NCBI RefSeq assembly: GCF_000753735.1
Contig: NZ_JPIN01000007.1
Span: 1-64,000 of the forward strand
DNA from: Pseudidiomarina atlantica
Lineage (GTDB): Bacteria; Pseudomonadota; Gammaproteobacteria; Enterobacterales; Alteromonadaceae
Direction of reading: 5' to 3'
DNA: 64,000 nt
Made by a program: the position numbers and the translations under genes
Shown here: positions 35,060 to 44,504 of the stretch, piece after piece
Layout: every line of letters starts with the position of its first letter
Numbering within the stretch: the first letter of the stretch is position 1
Notes under the pieces: model-generated
The model's input: the letters and a program-made list of their open reading frames with translations, nothing else
Databases searched by the model: none
What the model was told of the DNA's origin: nothing

Positions 35060-36463
35060 ATGTCTGAAACAACATCCCCCACCACGCCAAGCGTTCGCCA
35101 GTTCAATGAGCTAAAGCTGAAAGATGCGCTATTGAGCAGCTTGAACGATGCGAAGTTTACGGAAATGACGCAGGTGCAGGCCTACAGCTTGCCGAAAATT
35201 CTGCGTGGTGAAGACGTGGTGGTACAGGCCGAAACCGGCTCGGGTAAGACAGTGGCTTTTGCCTTGGGGTTATTGAGCAAACTCGATACCGAATCTTTTG
35301 CACCGCAAGCCTTGGTGCTTTGCCCAACTCGTGAGTTGGCGGAGCAAGTTGCCGAGGCGATTCGCAAGCTGGCCAAGGTGATGGGCAACGTCAAAGTGTT
35401 GACCTTGTGCGGCGGCGCGCCATCGAAAGTGCAAGCAGCATCGCTCGAGCATGGTGCACATGTGTTGGTCGGTACACCCGGCCGTGTACTGGATCATTTG
35501 CAAGCAGAGCGTTTGCAACTCGCGCAGTTACAAACCTTGGTGCTCGACGAAGCTGACCGTATGCTCGAAATGGGCTTTCAGGACGAGCTTGCTGGCATCA
35601 TCGACAAAACGCCCAGTAACCGCCAAACCTTGCTGTTCAGTGCTACCTATCCGCAAGGGATTCGTCAACTCACCAAGCAGGTGTGCAACGACGCTGAAAT
35701 CATTAAAGTGGCCGCAACTCACACCCAGATCTCAATTCAGCAACGCTTTTATGAGCTCGGTGATGATACGCCAGCGCAAGCGGTGCGAACGCTGCTGCTG
35801 GACCTGCGCCCCGGCAACTGTATGGTGTTTTGCAACACTAAAGTGGAGACGCAAAACATTGCGGATGCGTTAAAAAGCAAAGGCTTTAGCATTCTTACGC
35901 TACATGGCGATATGGAACAAAAAGATCGCGACCAGACCATGGTGCAATTCGCCAACGGCAGTGGTCGTGTATTAGTTGCCACCGACGTGGCAGCGCGAGG
36001 TTTAGATATTGCTGAGCTCGATCTGGTCATCAATGTTGGCATGGCGCACGATATCGCGACGCATACGCACCGTATTGGCCGCACGGGCCGCGCGGGAGCG
36101 GAAGGATTAGCCGTGACACTGATTGGCGCCAAAGACGATTTCAAAATGCGGCTGCTAGAAGACACGCTATCGGCCCCCATCAAGTTACTTGAATTGCCGC
36201 CTCTCAATACTGCCGTAGCGCCGCTTACCGCAGAGTTTGTCACCCTACAACTCAATGGTGGTAAGAAACACAAGTTACGCCCAGGCGACATCGTTGGTGC
36301 CTTAACGCGCGATAAGAGGCTGAGTGTTGATGATATTGGTAAGATCAAGGTGCAAGCACAGTGGGCTTACGTTGCGGTCAAATCAACTAAAGTGAATCAC
36401 GCGCTGGCCTTGATCAATAACGACAAGATCAAAGCCAAACGTTTTCGTGCCTGGGCGCTCTAA
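35060..36463 (+). CDS. dbpA: ATP-dependent RNA helicase DbpA
   Basis: This 467-residue DEAD-box helicase acts in assembly of the large ribosomal subunit by binding hairpin 92 of 23S rRNA. The Q motif, AETGSGKT (motif I), PTREL, DEAD in VLDEADRMLEMGF, SAT and HRIGRTGR (motif VI) are in order. The C-terminal domain (about residues 395-467, GGKKHKLRPGDIVGALTRD) is the DbpA RNA-binding domain. Its stop is directly followed by the convergent stop of rluF. Confidence 0.93.
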   Translation: MSETTSPTTPSVRQFNELKLKDALLSSLNDAKFTEMTQVQAYSLPKILRGEDVVVQAETGSGKTVAFALGLLSKLDTESFAPQALVLCPTRELAEQVAEAIRKLAKVMGNVKVLTLCGGAPSKVQAASLEHGAHVLVGTPGRVLDHLQAERLQLAQLQTLVLDEADRMLEMGFQDELAGIIDKTPSNRQTLLFSATYPQGIRQLTKQVCNDAEIIKVAATHTQISIQQRFYELGDDTPAQAVRTLLLDLRPGNCMVFCNTKVETQNIADALKSKGFSILTLHGDMEQKDRDQTMVQFANGSGRVLVATDVAARGLDIAELDLVINVGMAHDIATHTHRIGRTGRAGAEGLAVTLIGAKDDFKMRLLEDTLSAPIKLLELPPLNTAVAPLTAEFVTLQLNGGKKHKLRPGDIVGALTRDKRLSVDDIGKIKVQAQWAYVAVKSTKVNHALALINNDKIKAKRFRAWAL

Positions 36464-37351
36464 TTATTTCTCTGCTGGTTTGTTCAGACGTAGCTTGCGA
36501 CGGCCGGTTTTGCCGTCTTTGTCGCTCGCTTTGTCACGAACTTGTGCGTGACGCGAGTTAGCCCAGGGCGACGCTGCTGCGGGCTTTTTCTGCGGTGGCT
36601 TACGGCGCCGATGCCCAGCCGGTGCTTCTGAAGACGAATGCTCAATCGATTTCATAATGTCAGCGAGTTCTGCGTCGGTGAGATTACGCCACTGTCCCAC
36701 TTGCAGCTTACCTAAGCTCACGTTCATGATGCGCACGCGCTCCAGCTTGCGCACTTCGTAACCAAAATGCTCGCACATGCGTCGAATTTGCCGGTTCATA
36801 CCTTCAATCAGAATCAAGCGGAAGGTAAAGGTTGATTCCTGGCGCACCTTACACTTTTTCGTCATGGTGCCTAAAATTGGCACACCATTGGCCATACCCT
36901 TAATAAAATCAGGCGTGATCGGCCGATCGACAGTTACGACATACTCTTTTTCGTGCTTATTACCGGCGCGTAAAATTTTATTGACCAAATCACCGTTGCT
37001 GGTCAAGAAAATAAGGCCTTGTGAGTCTTTATCTAAGCGACCGATCGGAAAGATACGACTTTTATGTCCGACAAAATCGACCATATTTTTTGGCTCGGCA
37101 GAATCAGTAGTACTGACAATCCCCACCGGTTTATTCAGCGCAATAAAGACAAATTTTTCTTTATCGGTCGGCTTAATGTTGCGCCCGTTTACCAGCACTT
37201 GGTCGCCTGGCATCACCTGATCGCCAAGCCCTGCCTGCTTGCCATTAATCTTGACCACGCCTTGCTCGATAAAGCGATCGGCCTCGCGACGCGAGCAATA
37301 ACCGCTCTCGCTAATGAATTTATTTAACCGTTTTCCTGCCGACTCAGGCAT
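36464..37351 (-). CDS. rluF: 23S rRNA pseudouridine synthase RluF
   Basis: This 295-residue RsuA-family enzyme has an N-terminal S4 domain ([20 protein letters not shown]) and the catalytic Asp in [36 protein letters not shown] supports RluF (U2604) over RluB or RluE. It ends in a Lys/Arg-rich tail. Convergent with dbpA without a gap. Confidence 0.88.
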   Translation of the reverse strand: MPESAGKRLNKFISESGYCSRREADRFIEQGVVKINGKQAGLGDQVMPGDQVLVNGRNIKPTDKEKFVFIALNKPVGIVSTTDSAEPKNMVDFVGHKSRIFPIGRLDKDSQGLIFLTSNGDLVNKILRAGNKHEKEYVVTVDRPITPDFIKGMANGVPILGTMTKKCKVRQESTFTFRLILIEGMNRQIRRMCEHFGYEVRKLERVRIMNVSLGKLQVGQWRNLTDAELADIMKSIEHSSSEAPAGHRRRKPPQKKPAAASPWANSRHAQVRDKASDKDGKTGRRKLRLNKPAEK

Positions 37352-37470
37352 AAAACCTCTATTCGCGCTGCTAAAAATATAAAACGATGGCTAGTGTATC
37401 AATTAATTACATCGAGCTACCAGCAACAAACATCCCAGCGGCAACGAATACGCTATTTGGTCAGAGTAAC

Positions 37471-37989
37471 TTATTGCTGCGCCAACCACTCATGCTTTAA
37501 TAGACTCAAGGTATACCAGCCCTGATACACGCCGTCTTTTTTAACGGTATCGCGCGCTAAGCCCTCGACTTGAAAGCCAAAAGTCTCTTGGTAGAACTTC
37601 AGCGCTCGTGCGTTCGATTCAAACACGTTCAAATCAATGCGGTGAAAATTCAGTTCATCAAAGCCCAGCGTCAACAACGCCGCAAACATGGCGCGTCCAT
37701 GCCCCGCTGAGCGCGTCTGCGGATCTACCATGGCCACACCTATGTGACCAAAGTCGTTGGGTCTATCAATACGTGTAAAGTGCACCATGCCCACGGCTGT
37801 GTCGTTGACGCAATACTTAAAACACAAGCGCTGGTTGGCATTGCCGGCGCTTTCCACAAAAAAAGCTTCGAACACTTCGCGCTGTAATGGGTAGCCAAAG
37901 GCATTGCCACAGACTTTGAAGTAATCCTCAGGATCAGCAAGCCAACCTGACACCAATTCAAAGTCATCTTTTTGCAATGGAACTAACAA
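37471..37989 (-). CDS. GNAT-family N-acetyltransferase
   Basis: This 172-residue protein has the GNAT fold with acetyl-CoA loop RSAGHGRAMF and the C-terminal ARALKFYQETFGFQ. Rim-like or antibiotic acetyltransferases look similar; substrate unknown. The start is a TTG at 37989 with AGGAG 6 bases upstream and no alternative ATG near. It is divergent from the racemase gene. Confidence 0.78.
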   Translation of the reverse strand: MLVPLQKDDFELVSGWLADPEDYFKVCGNAFGYPLQREVFEAFFVESAGNANQRLCFKYCVNDTAVGMVHFTRIDRPNDFGHIGVAMVDPQTRSAGHGRAMFAALLTLGFDELNFHRIDLNVFESNARALKFYQETFGFQVEGLARDTVKKDGVYQGWYTLSLLKHEWLAQQ

Positions 37990-38078
37990 TGCGCTCTCCT
38001 ACTTTCTGTCGTGATTGCAATCGCGTCATGCGCGCCCTAAGCTGTGGCAATGTAACCAGAACAAGGGATTTGAGCAAG

Positions 38079-38768
38079 ATGAAAACCATTGGTTTGATAG
38101 GCGGCATGAGCTGGGAATCAACACAGACGTATTATCGATTGCTCAATGAGCAGGTCCGTACGCGCCTAGGTGGCTTGCACTCAGCGAAGATAATTCTCAA
38201 CAGTGTTGATTTTGCTGACATCGAACCCTTACAGCATCAGGGCGATTGGGCCGGTACCGCAGAGATTCTAACGACAGCGGCGAAGTCACTCGAAGCAGCA
38301 GGTGCTGATTTCTTTTTAATTGGCACCAACACTATGCATAAAGTCGCGCCAGAACTGCAAAACGCCGTAAAAATCCCGTTGTTGCACATTGTCGACGCCA
38401 CGGCTGAGGCACTCAAAGCAGACAACATCACCAGCGTAGGTTTGCTCGGCACAAAGTTCACCATGGAACAAGCTTTCTACCGTGAACGCTTAGAAGCCCA
38501 AGGCCTCAAAGTGCTCATACCTAACGAAACTCAACGGACGATCGTGCATGAGGTAATTTTCAAAGAATTGTGTCTCGGCGTCACTCAGCCAACCTCTAAG
38601 CAGGCGTATCTCAACATCGTGAAAGACTTACATCAGCAAGGTGCGCAAGCCGTCATTCTCGGGTGTACCGAAATCGGCATGCTCATCAAATCGACCGACA
38701 CCACAGTGCCGCTCTACGACACCACCGAACTGCACGCCAACGCCGCCGTCACCTACGCCCTAAAATAA
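38079..38768 (+). CDS. Aspartate/glutamate racemase family protein
   Basis: This 229-residue protein has the two cysteine/threonine regions of the family: GGMSWESTQTYYR and FFLIGTNTMHK at the first site, and VILGCTEIGMLI (catalytic Cys) at the second. The first site has Thr instead of Cys, as in YgeA-type amino acid racemases. The ATG at 38079 is chosen because the family begins KTIGLIGG; the frame is open 34 codons upstream. Confidence 0.85.
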   Translation: MKTIGLIGGMSWESTQTYYRLLNEQVRTRLGGLHSAKIILNSVDFADIEPLQHQGDWAGTAEILTTAAKSLEAAGADFFLIGTNTMHKVAPELQNAVKIPLLHIVDATAEALKADNITSVGLLGTKFTMEQAFYRERLEAQGLKVLIPNETQRTIVHEVIFKELCLGVTQPTSKQAYLNIVKDLHQQGAQAVILGCTEIGMLIKSTDTTVPLYDTTELHANAAVTYALK

Positions 38769-38792
38769 AAAAGGCCGCCCAGTCGGGCGGCC
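38766..38792 (-). terminator. Terminator of the peroxiredoxin gene
   Basis: GGCCGCCC and GGGCGGCC form a perfect 8-bp stem with loop of 4. On the minus strand it is followed by TTTTTTATTTTA, so it fits an intrinsic terminator for ahpC. It overlaps the stop codon of the racemase gene and may also act in the other direction. Confidence 0.82.
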
Positions 38793-38811
38793 CTTCAGTC
38801 TGTTGTCGCTT

Positions 38812-38848
38812 TTACGAATAACGAATAACGAACAGCGAATAACGCTTT
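38812..38848. repeat. Short degenerate heptamer repeats
   Basis: CGAATAA/CGAACAG units occur about four times in a row (CGAATAACGAATAACGAACA then GCGAATAACGC). A reverse-complement relative, GCTATTCGCTGTTTGCTGTT, lies at about 3180-3200 after the tRNA-Val pair. Confidence 0.6.
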
Positions 38849-38854
38849 TCGCTC

Positions 38855-39460
38855 TTACAGCTTACCTGCGTTCTTAGACAGGTAGTCAGCTACGCCTTTA
38901 GGGTCCGCTTTCATACCTTCGTCGCCTTCTTTCCAGCCAGCTGGGCAAACATCGCCGTGCTTCTGGTGGAAGTTCAACGCGTCAACCAAACGAATCATTT
39001 CGTCGATGTTACGGCCTAATGGTAGGTCGTTGACGATTTGGTGACGTACTACGCCTTCTTCGTCGATCAAGAATGATGCACGGAAAGCAACGCCTGCTTC
39101 TGGGTGCTCAACGTCGTAAGCTTTACAGATAGTGTGCTTAACGTCAGCAACCAAAGGATATTTCACTTCGCCGATACCGCCATCTTTTTCAGCAGTGTTG
39201 CGCCATGCGTTGTGCGTGAATTGTGAATCGATAGAAACACCAATCACTTCAACGCCACGCTTTTGGAATTCAGCTAAACGGTGATCAAATGCGATCAACT
39301 CTGAAGGGCAAACAAAAGTGAAATCCAACGGATAGAAGAAAACGACCGCTTTCTTACCTTTGATTTGCTCATGCAAGTTAAAGTTTTCAACAATTTCACC
39401 CGTTCCTAATACCGCAGCAGCAGTGAAATTAGGAGCTTTACGGCCTACTAATACACCCAT
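38855..39460 (-). CDS. 2-Cys peroxiredoxin (AhpC/Prx1 type)
   Basis: This 201-residue peroxidase reduces H2O2 and organic peroxides. The peroxidatic Cys51 lies in DFTFVCPSE and the resolving Cys172 in GDVCPAGW, followed by the GMK and YLSK-type C terminus. No ahpF is adjacent, so reduction by thioredoxin is likely. It lies 36 bases downstream of grxD on the same strand. Confidence 0.92.
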   Translation of the reverse strand: MGVLVGRKAPNFTAAAVLGTGEIVENFNLHEQIKGKKAVVFFYPLDFTFVCPSELIAFDHRLAEFQKRGVEVIGVSIDSQFTHNAWRNTAEKDGGIGEVKYPLVADVKHTICKAYDVEHPEAGVAFRASFLIDEEGVVRHQIVNDLPLGRNIDEMIRLVDALNFHQKHGDVCPAGWKEGDEGMKADPKGVADYLSKNAGKL

Positions 39461-39496
39461 TTTAATTCTCCGTAATGTTGGTTGTTTAAACGTAAA

Positions 39497-39835
39497 TTAA
39501 TCTTCAGAAGGTGCAGGATTGCGTTCTGCAACTTCATTAATCAGTTCCTGTAGTTCGCCCTTCTGGAACATCTCCAGAATAATATCACATCCGCCAATGA
39601 GTTCACCCTCAACCCACAATTGTGGGAAAGTTGGCCAATCAGCGAATTTTGGTAATTCTGCACGGATATCTGGATTCTGCAAAATATCAACGTAAGCAAA
39701 GGCTTGACCGCAACTCATTAAGGCTTGCGAAGCTTGTGAAGAAAAACCACAGCTCGGCAACTTCGGTGAACCTTTCATGTAGAGCAGAATTGGGTTTTCA
39801 GCAATCTGCTGCTTAATTTTTTCTACAGTTTCCAT
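39497..39835 (-). CDS. grxD: Monothiol glutaredoxin
   Basis: This 112-residue protein has the CGFS active site at 29-32 (LPSCGFS) and the glutathione-binding WPTFPQLWVEGELIGGCDI. It delivers or stores 2Fe-2S clusters with BolA-type partners. It is convergent with nothing and precedes the peroxiredoxin gene in a redox gene pair; sodB is divergent from it. Confidence 0.95.
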   Translation of the reverse strand: METVEKIKQQIAENPILLYMKGSPKLPSCGFSSQASQALMSCGQAFAYVDILQNPDIRAELPKFADWPTFPQLWVEGELIGGCDIILEMFQKGELQELINEVAERNPAPSED

Positions 39836-40075
39836 GCAATCATCCTCACATCGATTGGGCTTTATAAGGCGTAAAGTTTATCATAAGAGGAGTGCCCATT
39901 GCAGTAGTCGCTTGCCTTCTTTAGTAGGCTCTACTGACAATAGAAAAAACGCTTACTACCCTTGAAATAATCTTTTCTGCCTCAATCTGAGTATATTGAG
40001 ACAGCACGAAGCAAATTCAATGGTAAACTAGTAACGCTTCGAACTAATTCATGAAAACAACAATGGAGAGTCGAC

Positions 40076-40657
40076 ATGGCATTCGAACTACCAGCACTAC
40101 CTTATGAGAAAAATGCACTTGAACCGCATATCTCTGCCGAAACACTTGAGTATCACTACGGCAAGCACCACAACGCTTACGTAACCAAGCTGAACGATGC
40201 TGTGAAAGGCACCGACATGGAAAGCAAATCACTTGAAGAAATTATCAAAACCTCTTCAGGCGGTGTTTTCAACAACGCAGCGCAAGTATGGAACCACACC
40301 TTTTACTGGCACTGCCTAAGCCCAAATGGCGGCGGCGAACCTACGGGCGCATTGGCTGACGCAATCAACTCTGCATTTGGTTCATTTGACAAATTCAAAG
40401 AAGAGTTTAACGCACAAGCTGCTGGCAACTTCGGTTCTGGCTGGACTTGGTTGGTGAAGAAAGCTGACGGTTCAGTTGCTATCGTGAACACTAGCAACGC
40501 GGAAACGCCTCTTACTGACGAATCAGTAACACCTATCCTAACGGTCGATGTGTGGGAACACGCATACTATATCGATTACCGTAATGCGCGTCCGAACTAC
40601 TTAAGCGCATTCTGGAACTTGGTGAACTGGGAATTCGTAGCGAAAAACTTCGCTTAA
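40076..40657 (+). CDS. sodB: Superoxide dismutase [Fe]
   Basis: This 193-residue cytoplasmic enzyme has metal ligands His27, His74, Asp158 and His162 ([13 protein letters not shown]). The GGEPTGAL and FGSGWTWLV regions fit the iron-type enzyme, though cambialistic activity cannot be excluded. A good RBS (ATGGAGAG) precedes the ATG by 7 bases. Confidence 0.95.
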   Translation: MAFELPALPYEKNALEPHISAETLEYHYGKHHNAYVTKLNDAVKGTDMESKSLEEIIKTSSGGVFNNAAQVWNHTFYWHCLSPNGGGEPTGALADAINSAFGSFDKFKEEFNAQAAGNFGSGWTWLVKKADGSVAIVNTSNAETPLTDESVTPILTVDVWEHAYYIDYRNARPNYLSAFWNLVNWEFVAKNFA

Positions 40658-40683
40658 TTCTTAGTCATTAGCTCAGTAGAAAC

Positions 40684-40713
40684 AAAAAGCCCCGCGATTG
40701 CGGGGCTTTTTTT
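40684..40713. terminator. Terminator between sodB and fadR
   Basis: AAAAAGCCCCGC and GCGGGGCTTTTT form a 12-bp stem with loop GATT, followed by T on the plus strand and by T on the minus strand as well, so it can serve both convergent genes. Confidence 0.9.
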
Positions 40714-40735
40714 AACCTGTATTATTCAACCTTAG

Positions 40736-41446
40736 CTATTCAACCAGATTCGCAGGTATCTGACCGCGCATACTGTGCCAAATGCGGCCCGAAGCGTAAC
40801 CATAGTCACGTACCAATAATGCCGCTTCATCGCGTTTTTCTTCGGTAGCAACAGCTTTCAAGTCGGCGTAATACTTACGCGCCAATTTACGTGCTTCAGG
40901 GTTGGAGAAGTAGAAATTACCAATCCGTGAATACAGCCCTTTAAAACCGTTCAGTACCAGCACATAAATCGGGTTTCCAGAGGCCTGTGCTAGATCGTGG
41001 TTGAGGCGGTAGTCATAGTCGGCAAACGCATCGGCAGTATCAGCCAATGTTTCTGCCTCTGCTAACAGTTCCGCGACTTTTTCCGGCGCATTACGCACGG
41101 CGCCACGAATATAGATGGCACTGATGTTGGTACGCGCTGACAACAATTGATCAACCAATTCAGGCATACCGTCTTCGTCAAGGCGTGCCAAGGTTTCCAG
41201 AATATTCAGTCCTGATGTTTCCCAGAAATTATTTACCCGAGTTGGTTTGCCATGTTGAATGGTCAGCCAACCATCACGAGCTAGGCGCTGTAACACCTCA
41301 CGCAGCGTCGTTCGCGTTACACCGATCAACTCCGACAGCTCGCGTTCAGCAGGTAAAATAGTACCTGGCGCGAAATGCCCATTCCAAATGGACTTAACGA
41401 TGTATTCTTCTGCAAACCCAGCCGGGCTCTGTGCCTTGATGATCAT
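40736..41446 (-). CDS. fadR: Fatty acid metabolism regulator FadR
   Basis: This 236-residue GntR-family regulator has a winged helix whose segment [20 protein letters not shown] is identical or nearly so to E. coli FadR, and a C-terminal acyl-CoA-binding domain. It represses fad genes and activates fabA/fabB in E. coli; fadD lies 4 kb away. The ATG at 41446 gives the known start [15 protein letters not shown]; the frame extends 17 codons upstream. Confidence 0.95.
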   Translation of the reverse strand: MIIKAQSPAGFAEEYIVKSIWNGHFAPGTILPAERELSELIGVTRTTLREVLQRLARDGWLTIQHGKPTRVNNFWETSGLNILETLARLDEDGMPELVDQLLSARTNISAIYIRGAVRNAPEKVAELLAEAETLADTADAFADYDYRLNHDLAQASGNPIYVLVLNGFKGLYSRIGNFYFSNPEARKLARKYYADLKAVATEEKRDEAALLVRDYGYASGRIWHSMRGQIPANLVE

Positions 41447-41630
41447 GTATTCGCCTACTTTTACGTTATGGTTCGCGAACGGAATTAGCCTTTGCACTAA
41501 TGAAGCGACGATTTTACCAGTCTTTCCAATGGTCGGACAAGTTTTGTCGCACTTGCTTTACAGAAAGCTATCGACTTCTGCCAATGGCTTGGTATTCTTT
41601 GCCGAATAAAAATGACAACGAGAGCCTAAC

Positions 41631-42149
41631 ATGCAGTTTTTAAGTCAATTACCAGAGCGTCGTGGTGCATGGGCACTACTTTTCCTTTCCGCGGTTGGAC
41701 TTGTCCTGACCGCCCTTTACATGCAGTACCAAATGGGGCTCGACCCGTGCGTCAAATGTATTTATCAGCGCGTCGCAGTCATGGGGATTGCTGCAGCAGC
41801 GTTGCCGGCTTTATTTGCACCGCGCTTGCTCGTTGCACGTTTACTGAGTTATGCAGCCTGGCTTACGGCCGCGATTTGGGGCCTGCGTATTGCCCATGAC
41901 CACGTGGTCACCCAACAATCAGCCAATGCTTACTTCGCGGTGTGCGATGCGTTTCCAGTTTTCCCAGATTGGCTTCCGCTGCTCGATTGGTTCCCAAGCT
42001 TATTTGAGGCTCCAGGGCTTTGTGGTGACATCAGCTGGGTGTTTTTAGATATGAGCATGCCTGAATGGATGCGTATCATCTTTGCAATTTATACAGGATT
42101 AGCACTCGTCGTTATCGCCTTGCGTTTAATTGGCGCGCGTAAACTTTAA
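41631..42149 (+). CDS. dsbB: Disulfide bond formation protein B
   Basis: This 172-residue inner membrane protein has four membrane segments. It re-oxidises DsbA and passes electrons to quinones. The first pair Cys40/Cys43 (CVKC) and the second pair Cys105/Cys131 are in the two periplasmic loops, and the quinone-site Arg47 (YQRV) is present. No dsbA is in the window. Confidence 0.94.
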   Translation: MQFLSQLPERRGAWALLFLSAVGLVLTALYMQYQMGLDPCVKCIYQRVAVMGIAAAALPALFAPRLLVARLLSYAAWLTAAIWGLRIAHDHVVTQQSANAYFAVCDAFPVFPDWLPLLDWFPSLFEAPGLCGDISWVFLDMSMPEWMRIIFAIYTGLALVVIALRLIGARKL

Positions 42150-42155
42150 AGCGCG

Positions 42156-42620
42156 CTAATCATGGTCGCGTAACGGCCAGGTAACGATACGTAATTCGAG
42201 GTCCTCGTGGACCTCGCTTTCGTTAATGCAGCGCCCTGCGACACTCATGCCGGCATCCATCATCGGTTGTCGCGAGCCGTCATGACGTAGCGGATGCCAG
42301 CTTGGTAAATCGCGGCCTTCAGCCAAACGACGATAGCCGCAAGTCACTGGTAAGTAGTCGAGCTCAAAGATGTTTTCGGGGGTAATCACGACGCAGTCCG
42401 GCACGTGCGCTTTACGTTCGGCATAATTGCTGCAAAGTCCGCTGTCACAGTCGAGCAATACACAAGCGATATCGGTAAAGTGCACGGTTTCGTCGGCATC
42501 ATCACTGTCAATCAATTTGTGTAGGCAACACTTACCACAGCCATCACAAATAGACTCCCATTCAGCATGGGTCATTTCGCTAAATGACTTACTTTGCCAA
42601 AACGGCTGTGGTTTAGTCAC
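42156..42620 (-). CDS. ycgN: YcgN family (UPF0260) cysteine cluster protein
   Basis: This 154-residue protein carries CDGCGKCCLHKL and further Cys (CVLLDCDSGLC, CGYRRL), the YkgJ-type cluster that probably binds metal. Function unknown. It overlaps the preceding hydrolase gene by 8 bases and closes the long operon that starts with yoaA. Confidence 0.88.
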   Translation of the reverse strand: MTKPQPFWQSKSFSEMTHAEWESICDGCGKCCLHKLIDSDDADETVHFTDIACVLLDCDSGLCSNYAERKAHVPDCVVITPENIFELDYLPVTCGYRRLAEGRDLPSWHPLRHDGSRQPMMDAGMSVAGRCINESEVHEDLELRIVTWPLRDHD

Positions 42621-43251
42621 GTGCTTGTACCTTTGCCGACCACTGCATGCTGTGCCCCGCCAATTGCCAGCCTAACTCCAACACATCACCAACTGCCAAG
42701 GGTCCAACGCCCGCTGGGGTCCCCGTCAGTACCACGTCACCTGCCTCCAGTGTGAATACCTGACTTATGTGTGCTACAAGTTCGGCAATTGGCGTTAGCA
42801 TTGTGGTGGCATCACCGTCTTGCTGCAGCTTGCCGTTACGTAACAACTGGAACTTGCTGTGCTGCACATCATCAAGATTATCAACAACTTGCCACGGTGC
42901 TAATACGCAAGCGCCATCGAACGCCTTGGCACGTTCCCACGGCTGACCTTGTGCTTTGAGACGGTCTTGCACATCGCGCAGGGTCAAATCGAGCGCAAGG
43001 GTAGCTTGATTGATACCTCGCGCCGCGGTTCCGGCGTCAACGTACTGCAACCGCTTCGCAATCTGCACGGCAATCTCTAGCTCATGGTGACAAGCACCTA
43101 AGTGCGTCGGAATGCGAACATCTTCAAGGGTGGTTAAACTACTAGGCGGTTTAATAAATAATAACGGTTCAGTCGGGATGGGATTATTCAATTCAGCTGC
43201 ATGGGCCGCATAATTGCGACCCACACAAACAATTTTACTGATCGCGTTCAT
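42613..43251 (-). CDS. Fumarylacetoacetate hydrolase family protein (YcgM-like)
   Basis: This 212-residue protein has the FAH fold with ICVGRNYAAHAAEL and the metal residues of HHELEIAVQI, then GDVVLTGTPAGVGPL. Relatives act as acylpyruvate hydrolases or oxaloacetate tautomerases. Coupled to the transglycosylase gene by a 4-base overlap. Confidence 0.85.
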   Translation of the reverse strand: MNAISKIVCVGRNYAAHAAELNNPIPTEPLLFIKPPSSLTTLEDVRIPTHLGACHHELEIAVQIAKRLQYVDAGTAARGINQATLALDLTLRDVQDRLKAQGQPWERAKAFDGACVLAPWQVVDNLDDVQHSKFQLLRNGKLQQDGDATTMLTPIAELVAHISQVFTLEAGDVVLTGTPAGVGPLAVGDVLELGWQLAGHSMQWSAKVQARD

Positions 43252-44231
43252 CGAGGAAAGCGAATCCGATCAGACAGGTAACCTACCGCCGCCACAAAGT
43301 AATGCGAACGGTTCCAGCGCATCAGCGCATCATAGTTGGCATAAGCCAAATAAACGCGACCATCTTTGTCGTCTGGGATCACTACCGCGGCTTTGATGTC
43401 TGAGCGTGTGGGTAGATCATCACCGTCCATAGTACGGATGCCTAACTGTTGCCATTCAGCGAGAGATTTCTTGTTTTTCAGGTCCGCCAATGAGACGTCA
43501 AAATCAGCAGGCAACTGCACCTGACGGCCCCATGTCACATCATCGCGCCAGCCCGCTTGCTTCAAATAGTTAGCAGCAGAGGCGAAAACGTCCCCCATGG
43601 AGTTCCAAATATCTTTACGACCATCGCCATCGTAATCAACCGCATAGGCCATAAAGGAGCTTGGCATAAATTGGGTTTGCCCCATAGCACCCGCCCATGA
43701 CCCTTTCATTTGCTCGGGGTCAATGTGGCCATCTTGGATAATGGTAAGCGCTTGCCACAGTTGATTTTTGAAGAATTCTTCACGACGACCTTCATAGGCC
43801 ATGGTGGTTAGTGCCGAAACCACATCAAAACCACCAGTGTAGTTACCAAAGTTGGTTTCGATGCCCCACAAAGCCACAATAAAGCGCGGTTGCACGCCAT
43901 ATTTAGCGCCGACCTCTTCTAACAGCTCTTTGTGCTCGTTATACTTTTCAACCGCTTGTTCCGCTTTCCATTCCGGTACTGCACGCGGTAGATAAGTGTC
44001 GAGCGTGAGTTTAAATTCCGGTTGGTTTTTATCTGCGCTCACGGCACGCTCATAAAACTTTGCATTCGCGAACGCGCGCTCTAAGGTCTCTGAGCTGTAG
44101 CCTTTCTCTAGCGCCTCTGCTTTAATTTTGACCACGTAGTCAGCGAAGCCTTCTGCATCTTGGGCCCATGCTGGCAATTGCACAGCCAACAAACTCGCGC
44201 CTAGTACAACACTCGACAACAATTTCTTCAT
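43248..44231 (-). CDS. Lytic murein transglycosylase, MltB family
   Basis: This 327-residue protein has a signal peptide (MKKLLSSVVLGASLLAVQLPAWA) without a lipobox. The catalytic Glu lies in WGIETNFGNYTGG, and GAMGQTQFMPSSF and AVDYDGDGRKDIWNS follow. It cleaves peptidoglycan glycan strands with formation of 1,6-anhydro ends in the periplasm. The absent lipobox suggests a soluble form. Confidence 0.9.
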   Translation of the reverse strand: MKKLLSSVVLGASLLAVQLPAWAQDAEGFADYVVKIKAEALEKGYSSETLERAFANAKFYERAVSADKNQPEFKLTLDTYLPRAVPEWKAEQAVEKYNEHKELLEEVGAKYGVQPRFIVALWGIETNFGNYTGGFDVVSALTTMAYEGRREEFFKNQLWQALTIIQDGHIDPEQMKGSWAGAMGQTQFMPSSFMAYAVDYDGDGRKDIWNSMGDVFASAANYLKQAGWRDDVTWGRQVQLPADFDVSLADLKNKKSLAEWQQLGIRTMDGDDLPTRSDIKAAVVIPDDKDGRVYLAYANYDALMRWNRSHYFVAAVGYLSDRIRFPR

Positions 44232-44491
44232 TTCGCCAACTCCTTTTTTAGTAAATTCTCGGGCTGTGGTGGTAGCTGTAAATAGAATCCAGGGTCCTCA
44301 AGGTGTTGCTTGAGTTCCGCAATCGAGAGACGGGCAAGTTTACGTTCATCGTTCAACGCAATCACCATGACCTTTTGAGGTTGACCAAAACTTTTTGCTA
44401 AGGTTTCAGGAAGCAAAGAAAAATCGGCTGGATGCGCCATATACAAATAGGTATCGGCGCGTTTTGGACTACGATAGACCGCACACAACAT
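44228..44491 (-). CDS. ycgL: YcgL domain protein
   Basis: This 87-residue protein has MLCAVYRSPKRADTYLY at the N terminus and FYLQLPPQPENLLK at the C terminus, as in YcgL of E. coli. Function unknown. It follows rnd by 13 bases and overlaps the transglycosylase gene by 4. Confidence 0.9.
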   Translation of the reverse strand: MLCAVYRSPKRADTYLYMAHPADFSLLPETLAKSFGQPQKVMVIALNDERKLARLSIAELKQHLEDPGFYLQLPPQPENLLKKELAK

Positions 44492-44504
44492 GCGTTGTCA
44501 CCAC

